The translations under genes and the position numbers were made by a program. From Scleroderma bovista (lineage: Eukaryota > Basidiomycota > Agaricomycetes > Boletales > Sclerodermataceae), in assembly GCA_037178675.1 (NCBI GenBank), contig JAYMGJ010000548.1:1-36227 (forward strand): a stretch of 36,227 bases of DNA, written 5' to 3'. Positions 10,035-19,164 of the stretch are shown here, piece by piece. Under the pieces are notes generated by a model that saw nothing but the letters and a program-made list of their open reading frames with translations, was not told the origin of the DNA and searched no databases. Position 1 is the first letter of the stretch. Each line of letters opens with the position of its first letter.

Positions 10035-10845
10035 ATGTTCTACGAGAACCGCAGTGCTATTCTCTCTTCCCTCACTCGCCTCAGTGAGCTCCGTGTAGTG
10101 ATGTATGGGTCCCTCATCGGTACGCTCAGTTATGATTCACTTCTACTCCACTTCTCATCGCTGTTTAGACCATATCGTTGACTGCATCATCGACGCAGTC
10201 GAGTTCTCCAAAGGGAATTCCCCATCGCTCTATCGCCCTTCGCACCTCAGGGAATCCAGTTTACTCAGGCAATTCATCTCGCGAGTACTCCGCCTATCAC
10301 ATGTGCCCATGGGCACTGTCCTCATTGCCTTGGCTTACGTGGATGAGATGAAGCTCCGTCACACACTAGACTATGGCACAGCTACATATGAGCGAGTGTT
10401 CCTGGGCGCACTGATATTGGCCAATCAGGTATGCATCACTCCCGATCTTCTAATACACTCGATCTGATCAGCTCTTTTCTTGTAGTTCATCGGCAACGAC
10501 GCGTTTGCAAAGAGACAGCTCGATGGATACAACCTTCTCTTTGACGCGGCAGAGATCGAATCCATCGAAATGCGTTTCCTATTCGACTTCGGCTTTGGGG
10601 CACTGACCATCGAGGAGGATGCCATCTTATCTCTCCACGAGACGTTTATCGAGATCGCGGAGAACGAGAAGCTGTGCCACCGAGCGTATTGCCACATTCA
10701 CGACCACTCCCGTGCAGGAGTAACCAAGTTTAGTCCGCCACACAAGGAGGCAGATGTCCCAAAAACCAAGTTGCGTCGTCTCACCTGGTGGCGAAAGCTT
10801 TTGCATCAGTCGCATCTTGCTAGGGGTCCGATTTCAGTGCACTAA
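10035..10845 (+). CDS. Cyclin-like protein, plus-strand member of a divergent pair
   Basis: A 234-residue paralogue of the minus-strand gene. Exons are 10035-10119, 10169-10428 and 10486-10845 (85, 260 and 360 bases, exactly the neighbour's exon lengths; introns of 49 and 57 bases). The cyclin box runs roughly from residue 50 to 125: FISRVLRLSHVPMGTVLIAL, YVDEMKL, YERVFLGALILANQFIGNDAF. It then has a region with the same spacing as the neighbour, through ETFIEIAENEKLCHRAYCH to TWWRKLL. It shares the MFYENRS start, and TATAAA is 53 bases upstream. Conserved frame and exon lengths despite clear divergence argue that both copies are under selection. The expected role is CDK regulation; the kinase is unknown. 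Confidence 0.82.
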
Positions 10846-11440
10846 TTTCTCAGCATATATTTTTCTTCAGTCCTCAGCATGATCTTTGACTACAACTCAT
10901 TTGTACACGGACAACCTTTGTATCGTTGGCACTTTCTTTACTGTATCTTGACATTTCATCTCGCCGTGGCTACCTGGTAATGTATACAGATCATGTCTTC
11001 ACTAGTACTGCTCAGAATCAGCGCCTATAATCCGAGTCATTTTCCGTGGTGTTCCACACCTGGGCATTGCTTTGGACCTAAGTTTAGAGTGACTTTACAT
11101 GAAGGTGGAGTTGCTAGGATAACGAGGTCACATCAGCTGATAGCCCGCCACTAGTAGATGGCAGTCAGAGCCATAAGTAGCTAGCTTACGACAATGGTAC
11201 AGTGCTCAGCTAGACCCATCGAATGATGCCAGCTAACAACTGTGGTGATTATCAAGCCTGAGCGGAAATCCTGTGTAGTTGTGTACTACGGATCCGACGA
11301 GACTAAGAAGAGAAGGTGACCCTCCTTCCTGACGCGCAATAAACGTTACGCCTGTGCACACACTGCGTCTCGATGGGGTGTTCCGCAGCCTCAGATAATT
11401 TGGATCTTTTCTGGTCAAGTACAGGTATGACACGATGAGA
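10846..11440. other. Intergenic stretch upstream of monooxygenase copy 3
   Basis: No open frame here looks protein-like. From about 11350 the sequence aligns with the upstream region of monooxygenase copy 1, including TATATA at 11444-11449, 67 bases before the copy 3 start codon. Confidence 0.5.
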
Positions 11441-11516
11441 TACTATATAGCCCAACATTTGATTCTAACCGCCCCAACGTTCTTTTGCTACTAGCAGCAA
11501 ACTCAGGATCCCGCAC

Positions 11517-12990
11517 ATGTCCCTCCCCTCGAGCACTTGCACGCTGATCGTTGGAGCTGGTCCATCAGGTCTGGCCGCTGCCTTGTCCCTCATCCATCAT
11601 GGGTTTCGGGACTTCGTCATCGTCGACGCTGTAACTCAAGGGGAGAAAACCTCCCGTGCCATTCTTGTACATGCTGCTACAATGGAGGTGAGTATTCTAT
11701 CGTGGATCGCCCGGCGTTTGCTTTCCCTGAAGTAGGCGAATTCACACAGGCGCTGGACACGATGGGGTGTGGCGACGAACTTGTCTCCAAAGGTTCCAAG
11801 TTGACATGTATCACCCAAGCCACTCGGACCGCCATGATCGCCCAGCTTCCATTTGCACGCTTAAAGTCGTACACGAAGCATCCCTACGGTCTTATTATAC
11901 CTCAGGTTCTCACAGAGCAAGTCCTCGGAGAGAAGCTTGCCAGTCTTGGAGTCACCGTACATCGCCCTCACAGAGTCGTCGGTATGAAGCCGAACTCAAA
12001 TGATGCCAAGCTTGCAGATGTTACTTTTGAAGACGGCCAAGTCATTACAGCCAAATATGTCATAGCCGCAGACGGTGCACGTTCAACAGTATGTCGGTGC
12101 TGTCTCCGCACGATCGCCTGTTTGTTCATGGTACATTGTTTAGGTTCGTACCATTGCCGGTATCAACTTCATGGACCCTACGAGTGGGAACAGTAGTGCT
12201 GCATTGGCGCAGCTCGCACAAGCCGATGCTTACCTTCGATGATGAAAGTCTGGATGGATTTGTGACTAGAGGAATAATGAGTCCAAGGAATTTCTTCGTC
12301 TATGCTGCTCTTCCCTCCACATTCAATGAATACCTCTCCGTAGCAACAGGGCAAACCGTAAAAGGAAGAATTTTTAGGATAGGGGCCGGTGTACCTGGAG
12401 ATATTCCACGTTTACTTTCGAAGGAGTATATGCAGAACCTTGTGGACAACTATGGCCCAATCAAATTCTCGTCTGACCCCTCCGTCAACCCCAGTGGTAA
12501 ATCCGTTCACATAAAAGATATCATCTGGTACTCTCGCTTCCGGACCCACTCCGCCGTCGCCGACACCTTTTTTACCCGCCTTCCAACTGACGACTCCACG
12601 GATACCCAAGGAGCTGCTATCCTCCTTGTCGGCGACGCTGCTCACATCCATTCACCCGCCGGAGGACAGGGCATGAACCTTGGTCTGCGGGACGCCATCT
12701 TCCTCGGCGAAGCCCTCACGAAGCATATGACAGCCGCTGAGACTGGCCCGCTCTCCGACGCGGATACCATTCTTGCCTCGTTTGTGGCAGAACGGCGATC
12801 GCGCGCACTCGAGGTTATCGCATTCACGAAGCGCATGCTTGCCATTGCTGGGATTAAAAATGAGAATGTGGCCTGGTGGCTTCCTATCAGTAAGATCACG
12901 CTGCGGAATCTCTTCCTAGCTGTGATGGGAAGTTTGTGGTTTGTGCAGACGGCGGTGGTGTGGGGCCTGAGTGGCTTGGGTCGCAGATAG
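11517..12990 (+). pseudogene. FAD monooxygenase, copy 3, broken by one base
   Basis: Near-complete paralogue of copy 1. Exons are 11517-11687, 11750-12088 and 12144-12990 (introns of 62 and 55 bases). GAGPSG, AADGARST and LLVGDAAHIHSPAGGQGMN are all intact. In exon 3, alignment to copy 1 shows one extra base near 12229. The frame that reads INFMDPTSGNSSAALAQLAQ therefore hits TGA ten codons later, while the next frame reads LTFDDESLDGFVTRG to the normal GLGRR end at 12990. No alternative splice site repairs this. The DNA is otherwise very close to copy 1 (about seven differences in 116 bases by eye around 6045-6160 versus 12485-12600). It is either a very young pseudogene or a sequencing error in an active gene. 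Confidence 0.85.
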
Positions 12991-14002
12991 AGGTATGTAC
13001 CTTTTAAGATATTCCTGCTTCATTAGGTCCGGATTGCTGACATCCCAGCAGCATAGGTTGAGATTTGTGATATACATCTTCTTATACCGCTTTCTGGAAA
13101 TCGATAGAGGCAGAGGAATACCAATCACCATGCGTGTTGTATGCAAACATCGGTTTTCAGTCCATTCCTCGAAAACGGTGGAGTAAATCTGGATTTGGAT
13201 CTATGAAAATGGAGGTGAGTCACATCGTAAAGTAAGATCGATGATCTCCGATACCTTCATTGTCGCGGGTCGATAGTCGTTCCTCTAGAAGGAGGCGCAA
13301 GAGCCGTGCGTAGATATATGTGGTTCAGCGCTTCAGCCGTCGAGATACCTCTTCTGCCAACCGATATATTGATGTCTTCGCCCGCTCGTTATTCCCGAAT
13401 CGGACACCGTACTTTACATGGTTCAACACGAAAGCCCCAAGAGCGACTCCAGTGCGAAATTGTGGAGGTAAGGCCGAAATATCACCCTCCGTGTTTGACG
13501 ATGAGTTTCCGAAGTTCCTGTACGGACGGCTTCGTCCACCAATTGATCTTCTACAGGGTTAACGATGGGACTGGATTGAGCAAGGAAAACACGTACGTAG
13601 ATCGAAAGACCACGAAGTATCTCGTTTCCGACGAATCCTCCAGGGGAGAGTTTTGTATCTGCAACTTCACGCTTGTGGCTCATGTACTTCCCCAGTGGGG
13701 TCTCAGCGTCGTCCTCAAGTCCGTTCAGGCCATAGCATCGTTGTCTTCGAGGGATCTCCATAGTCTTCAGGGCTATCGCTTCGCGGACCGCATCGTTTGG
13801 CGGTAACATGGCTCTGATGGGGAACCGTATCGCTGAACTTTGCACCTGGATCAATATTCGATGCTTCCATATTTTTCATTTACTTAAACCTTGGATATCA
13901 AGCAGCAAATTCAGTAGAAATTTGTTTGGGTGCATGGCACTTTGAAAAGGTGTCACATATGCTTTGTATGTACTGTACATGTGTACCACACTGGATCGCC
14001 AA
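12991..14002. other. Intergenic stretch with unassigned open frames on both strands
   Basis: The first 70 bases match the 3' flank of monooxygenase copy 1. Between 13306 and 13854 both strands are open in several frames. The plus frame 13320-13562 reads VFARSLFPNRTPYFTWFNTK, which faintly recalls the end of an AP-endonuclease fold. The minus strand is open over 13854-13423, and another minus frame reads FRTGVALGAFVLNHVKYG. I cannot decide which, if any, is real, so no gene is called. The remaining bases show nothing. Confidence 0.35.
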
Positions 14003-15553
14003 CTACTCGTCCTCGGATGCCTCATCATCATCACTATCCTCTATAATCTCGAACTCCTCCAAGTTGTCCCTCAACCATTCTACATCACTAAGCTCCATAG
14101 GGTGACACCATTTCATAAAGATTGCTCTCAGTGGCACACCGGCGTCCCTCCTCTGCACAACTAACTGGGTAAGATCGTAGGTGGAAACGCCGGATAGAAA
14201 AAGATCTTTGAGCGAGGGGAGGGATACGAAAAACGTAGTTTGTGTGTGCTCTGTGCCATAGAAACCCAAACTTCCTGACGGTGTCAGCCAATGTGGGTAA
14301 AGGAGCTCAAAGAATGTCCAGGGCACGTGTGACGTTGAGAGTTTGAACACCTTGAGATTGACCAGTTCGCGATAAAGAATTACTGCGCACTCCTGATCGC
14401 AAGCTAGGTTCTTGATGCTTAGTGTCTCAAGTGATCTGAGGAGACTACGTGATTGTTCGATTGGCGGAAGCATTGCCTGAGTGGCTGGTCCAACTAAATG
14501 GGTGACGATGTCCGAATAGTCAGAGATCCATTCTTTAAAGTCGAGAGTAAGGGTTTTGAGCGCTGGAGTACCGAGCTTGCCAAGTAGCGAAATCACCTCC
14601 TGTGGAGGACTCGTCCCAAGGACAAGTTCCAATAGATTAGGAAGGAGCAATGGTTCCCCAGAGTAATCGCGAGGACCGGAATAACTGACTTCAAAGGTCT
14701 TGAGTGCAGGTGCACCACGTAGGATAGCAGAAAAAGCATCCCAAGAAGGACGAACATTCACATCATGAGCTGAAAGATGAAGAGTTTGGAGATTTGGAGC
14801 GGACTGAAGCCAACATTGGCTCCAATCGATATGTACGCCCACTAAAACTAGAATCTTTAGCAACGGCGCAGATCCACCAAAGAGGGTGAAGTGATCGAAG
14901 AACTTGGATTCAGCAAGGGGAGAGTCCGACATCGAATCGTGGACTAACTGTAGTTCTTCAAGCCGAATAGCAGGAGGAACAGATGGTTCCGAAACTGCCT
15001 TGAGAAAAGTATACATGTGGTCATAACACCTGACATTGACCTGTATTGAAGCCCATCTGGAAAGATGGGGTATTAGGAGGGAGAGGAGTGCCTTGAAGTT
15101 GTCAGACTGGGCCGAGGGCGGCCACAGGGCTGTTCTAGATATATAATCTAGGCCAATATCCAAAGAAAGGCTCTTGCTGCGTTGCAGGTAGGCGACAACA
15201 CGTTCATAGGGAGGGCATTCCGTGTTGAAAACACAGATAGTAGTCCAAAGAGAAGGCGTTTCCAGCGCGACATTACGCCAAAGTTTGCAAATACGAGATA
15301 CAAGAAACGCGAAGGGGAGGCACTCGGGCAAATCAGATGATGCAGATGACGATGTTTCGTCATCACAGAAGTCTTGTTCTTCCTCAACCAAGTCCTCCGG
15401 CTCAGGGGAGTAGCGATTGTCAACACCATTTTGGAAGATAATTGAGAGTATTTCCGGAGGAAGTTGATTGATTCGACAATGACCATTTGGAAGGGGGACA
15501 AACGGATTGTTTTGGAGAATGTTTGAACACCGTATATTTTCGACATTACACAT
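14003..15553 (-). CDS. F-box / leucine-rich-repeat protein (intact)
   Basis: A single-exon protein of 516 residues. An F-box-like motif begins at residue 30 (QLPPEILSIIF, 30-40) and continues after an acidic insert (51-75) with VSRICKLWRNVALETPSLWT (85-104), as in Agaricomycete F-box-like proteins. Leucine-rich repeats of irregular length follow from about 200 to 480. The tail is strongly acidic (EDSDDDEASEDE). Such proteins normally bind Skp1 through the F-box and recruit a substrate to an SCF ubiquitin ligase with the repeats; the target is unknown. A decayed same-strand paralogue lies 2 kb away on the other side of URM1. The chosen start gives the longest frame; no upstream intron is evident. 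Confidence 0.85.
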   Translation of the reverse strand: MCNVENIRCSNILQNNPFVPLPNGHCRINQLPPEILSIIFQNGVDNRYSPEPEDLVEEEQDFCDDETSSSASSDLPECLPFAFLVSRICKLWRNVALETPSLWTTICVFNTECPPYERVVAYLQRSKSLSLDIGLDYISRTALWPPSAQSDNFKALLSLLIPHLSRWASIQVNVRCYDHMYTFLKAVSEPSVPPAIRLEELQLVHDSMSDSPLAESKFFDHFTLFGGSAPLLKILVLVGVHIDWSQCWLQSAPNLQTLHLSAHDVNVRPSWDAFSAILRGAPALKTFEVSYSGPRDYSGEPLLLPNLLELVLGTSPPQEVISLLGKLGTPALKTLTLDFKEWISDYSDIVTHLVGPATQAMLPPIEQSRSLLRSLETLSIKNLACDQECAVILYRELVNLKVFKLSTSHVPWTFFELLYPHWLTPSGSLGFYGTEHTQTTFFVSLPSLKDLFLSGVSTYDLTQLVVQRRDAGVPLRAIFMKWCHPMELSDVEWLRDNLEEFEIIEDSDDDEASEDE

Positions 15554-16437
15554 CCTGTGTATGCCTTCATGATATCAGCTGCAACTCATAAAGAACAAGG
15601 GGAACGGACTCATTGGCTGTTTGTCTCAGCCACGAGACAGATCTATGCTGCCGCCAGAGTAAAATAAATATTCTGCAAGACGAGGCAGACCTAAAAGTGG
15701 AAAGAATATAGTCGTGAATCCTTCTCTGTACCTGGTCTACCTGATGACATAGTCTTACAAGCGTAGTCGGTCGATTTCACGCAGGTGGTTAAGGATGTGG
15801 TGGCTGGAGTTTGAACGATTGAACTTCAGCTGGACGAACTTGTCTATAATCAGGGGCGTGTGAACTTCAACCAAGCTACTAATAGAGTCGAGGTGCGTAC
15901 GGAGCTGTACGGAGTCAAAAGACCCGCAGAACTCGAATATGCAGAATCTGGGGAAAGATGAAAGGGAAGGTGGAAGCCATCGCCGCACACCGTATGAACT
16001 GCTTCACCTGCGCGTCAACTCATTTACAACTATCCTGAGTCCCTGCTTCTCAGATAGCACACTTGACCGCCTCATCCTAGCAGATGGCCAGATCTGCTTG
16101 AGGAAATCATTGTCGTCCAAGACGAAGTATGTATTACCCTTCGATGCGGTCCACTCCTTTATCGATGTGTAACGATCCGTCTTAACTCATCAAGATTTCC
16201 GGAAAGGCATGCACCAATTCTCGGTACTGTATGTCTCCGACGGCTTGGATTTCTAAAACTGTACGTGATTCTCAGGTCTGGCTCTGACGTAGTTGTTCCT
16301 TGGAAGACACCTCGCATTGTTGGGTATGCTTTCATCGAATTTACAAGTGCTCTACTCCGTTCAGGTTGCTCTCCTAATGGTCATCGATATTTTTCTACCT
16401 CATGACTTTTGCCTTCCATCATTCGTGACGATATCCG
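15554..16437. other. Spacer between the F-box gene and URM1
   Basis: The first 150 bases are presumably the F-box gene's 5' region. A plus-strand frame open from about 16074 to 16400 reads WPDLLEEIIVVQDEV and then RHAPILGTVCLRRLGFLKLY without a usable start; it may be eroded coding sequence but I cannot name it. Minus frame 15988-15755 is also open but unrecognised. The URM1 start codon follows directly. Confidence 0.35.
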
Positions 16438-16988
16438 ATGTCAACAATTACCTTCAAAGTCGAGTTCGGAGGTGGATTAGAGTTGTTGTTCGGTAACAAA
16501 CGCGTCCATTCCATCTCATTACCTTCGCTTGTACCCTCAGACAACAACCTTCCATCTTCCTCATCGACACCGGCCACTCTTACGAAATCCGACGATGGGG
16601 CCCCATCTTCGTATCAGGAGACACCAGACGGTCTGAATCCGAGTCAGGGAGAGGGGAAGACAAAACAGTTGGATATCCAGTACCTCATGTTTCACCTCCG
16701 AGCTAGAGTTCTCAGAGAACGACCGGAGTTATTCATGGATGGAGACAATCTGTAAGTTCACCCGTCACGTAGCCCGCTACATGAAGCTCGCACACTCATT
16801 ACCTGTGGAACTAACCTTTCGTTGTGCTCTTTCTTCTGCCATTTGCGTAACCGCCCACGCAACGATCTAGTCGCCCAGGCGTCCTCGTCCTGATCAACGA
16901 TACTGACTGGGAACTCGAAGGAGAGGAAGGGTACCAAGTACACGAGGGCGACGAAATCGTATTCATTTCGACACTGCATGGTGGGTAG
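16438..16988 (+). CDS. URM1: Ubiquitin-related modifier 1 (sulfur carrier)
   Basis: URM1 is a beta-grasp protein that is thiocarboxylated on its C-terminal glycine. It donates sulfur for 2-thiolation of the wobble uridine in some cytosolic tRNAs and can also be conjugated to proteins under oxidative stress. Exons 16438-16751 and 16871-16988 (intron 119 bases) give 143 residues. Diagnostic parts are [19 protein letters not shown] at residues 8-26, [19 protein letters not shown] near 81-99, [18 protein letters not shown] after the intron, and the end [13 protein letters not shown] with the essential terminal Gly-Gly. A serine- and proline-rich insertion of about 45 residues (33-77) makes it longer than the 99-residue yeast protein. 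The phase-2 splice restores NLRPGVL, which supports the intron. Confidence 0.95.
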
Positions 16989-17482
16989 GTGTCGAATATA
17001 GGAATGCGATGCGTCTTCTATGATGCATGCTGGAGTGGTCGGATAACTCAGTTCTAGAGGCGCTCGCATCTCATTCATGTGTAATCAACTTTTAGTCGCA
17101 AGGCCATCAGGACAAGTGTCAGAACAAACAGACTCTCGCATGATTGGGACTGATAAAACGCAGAACTCCAATTACCATAAGACGTCGCATCAATAGAAGA
17201 AGTGCATCTTCATTTCCCTGTACTTGAAGACACCATAAGCTTGTGAGTATTCGTACATGATCATCGATCAGCATCAGCCATGTTATATATCGCCACATAC
17301 TCGGAGGTGTCCAGGAGTTGTATCTTTTAAGACTGACTGGTAGTTGGCTCGGACTTGTGTAGTGATCTTGTCGTTCGCTGTTGCCGGAATACTAGGGATG
17401 TATCGGAATGGGGTGGTGACGGTGGTCCCTATGACCATTGTCCATTGCGAGACCAAGGGTCGCGGTTTAAAACGTCACCCTG
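16989..17482. other. Intergenic stretch after URM1
   Basis: No recognisable gene on either strand. It ends where the decayed F-box copy's C-terminal region begins on the minus strand. Confidence 0.5.
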
Positions 17483-18653
17483 TTACGTTGTAGAGATGAA
17501 TACCCTTGCAGTCAAAGTCGACGGATCCCTCTCCATAATCCTGAACTCCTCCAAGTTGTCTCTCAACCATACCACATCATTAAACTCCATCACGGAGCAC
17601 CGTTTCATAAAGATTTCTCTTAGTGGCACACCTGCGTCTCTCCTCTCCGTGACCAACCGGACAACATGGTCGATGGTGACGCCGGATATGCCAAAGAGCT
17701 CTTTAAGGGAGTGAAGTAATAGTACGGTAGCTGGTGCCTGTCGCGGGAAAAGGTGTTCAACGAACGGCCAGGAATAGGGAGATGATATTGAGAGTTTGAA
17801 CACCTTGAGATTGTCCAGTTCACGATAAAGCTTTTCCGCGCAGTCCGTGGTGCAATATACCCCCTGGAGGCTCAATGTCTCAAGCGATCTGAGAAGACTA
17901 CACGGTTGTTCGATTGGCAAAAGTAGCAGTATAAACTAAAATCGAGAGTAAGAGTTTTGAGGACTGGAGTACAAAGCTTGCGGAGAAGCAAAATCATTTC
18001 CAGATCAGAACTCGTTGCGGGGTCAAGCTTCAAGTTCCAGCAGGCTAGATCGATATGTACACCCACTAGAACTATAGTTCTTGACAACGGTGCAGATCCA
18101 CCAAAGAGGGTGAAGTGATCAACTAGGTCTCCGAATGGGGAACCTGTGGGGCCCACTTCGGATTGTAGACCAATGTGAGTTCCTCGAGCCGAGTAGCAGG
18201 AGGGACAGATGGATCCGAAACTGCCTCGAGAAAAGTATACATGTAGTTATAACACCTGACATCGAGCCGTATTGAAGCCCATCTGGCGAGATGAGGTATC
18301 AGGAGAGTGAGGAGTCCCTCGAAGTTGTCAGCCTCGACCGAGGACAATCACGGAACTTCTCTAGGCAGGTAATCTATGCAAATATCCAGAGAAAGGTTGT
18401 TGCTGCGTTCCAAGTAGGCAACAACACAATCATAGGGGGGGCATTCCGTGGATGAAACAGTGATGCTGGTCCAAAGAGAAGGTGTGCCCAGTGCAACATT
18501 GCGCCAAAGTCTGCAGATGCGAGATACAAGAAGCTCAAAGGGAAGGACCTCAGGGTAACTTGGAGTCACAGGCAAATATTCTGCAAGACGTGTCGACCTT
18601 ATCAGACCCGATGCTGTTCCTTTTGTCCGTGAGCGTAGTCGAAGTGTGGTCAA
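17483..18653 (-). pseudogene. F-box / LRR protein, decayed copy
   Basis: Colinear with the intact F-box gene at 14003-15553 but broken into at least four frames. Reading in the minus direction, 18653-18348 keeps LVSRICRLWRNVALGTPSLW and then meets a stop. About 18347-18123 keeps HLARWASIRLDVRCYNYMYT, and about 18156-17950 keeps DHFTLFGGSAPL and VGVHIDL. 17920-17483 keeps QPCSLLRSLETLSLQG, LYRELDNLKVFKLS and RRDAGVPLREIFMK. The start with QLPPEIL and a central block of repeats present in the intact gene are missing. It cannot produce an F-box protein. Confidence 0.85.
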
Positions 18654-18946
18654 TTGATTTTATTAGGAGGTTGTACTTAAGGGGTTAGAACAGTGGTCCG
18701 GTATCGGAGTTTGAAAATTAACTACTCTCCGACGTTCGCTGCCAAAACTATGATGCAATCAAAAAGGTCTGCGAGGGGCGCGATCCACAGCGCGGCTGAC
18801 GACATGTCCTGGTCTCCGACGACTAACTCGGCAGGACCTGCTGGATGCGGAATTGCTTCCCTGGCCAGTCAAGGTCCAATTATTCCAAGTCCAGCCACCG
18901 CCTACGCAGCAGGGGACAATTGGTGACCAAGTTTTCTAGAGGGGAC

Positions 18947-19033
18947 AGTCTTGAACTAGCGCACTCGTGGATGAGACCGCTGACATAATCCGCCTCGCAT
19001 TCCCGATTTAGGGCCATTACAACCACTAAGCCA
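18947..19033 (-). other. tRNA-like A-box / B-box pair (possible SINE head)
   Basis: On the minus strand TGGCTTAGTGG (19033-19023) fits the RNA polymerase III A box, and AGTTCAAGACT (18957-18947) is close to the B box, 65 bases apart. A partial T-stem can be drawn around the B box, but no 7-base acceptor stem closes, so it is not a functional tRNA. A tRNA-derived SINE running leftward towards about 18690 is possible. The match is short and could be chance. Confidence 0.25.
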
Positions 19034-19110
19034 TGGGGGCGACAACACTAATGAAGTGCTTGTTAGATATAATTGGCGTAGTGGTAAGTGGCTCCCATTG
19101 TCCTAAATCG

Positions 19111-19116
19111 TATAAA
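19111..19116 (+). promoter_or_regulatory. TATA box of the 468-residue protein gene
   Basis: TATAAA lies 48 bases before the chosen ATG, in an AATCGTATAAATTC context also present before the plus-strand cyclin gene (9972-9985). A pyrimidine-rich leader lies between the box and the start. This supports the start at 19165 rather than the in-frame ATG at 19033. Confidence 0.55.
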
Positions 19117-19164
19117 TTCACCCCTGTCAGCCTCTTTGCCTCTTGCCTCTCATCCACGACCATC

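Noticed and set aside
13320..13562. AP-endonuclease (APN2-like) fragment
   Set aside because: Only a weak resemblance around FTWFNTK; the expected DNYGTRIDY-type motif is not there and the opposite strand is equally open.
18947..19033. Functional tRNA gene on the minus strand
   Set aside because: A- and B-box-like sequences exist, but the acceptor stem does not pair and the spacing is long without a convincing intron.
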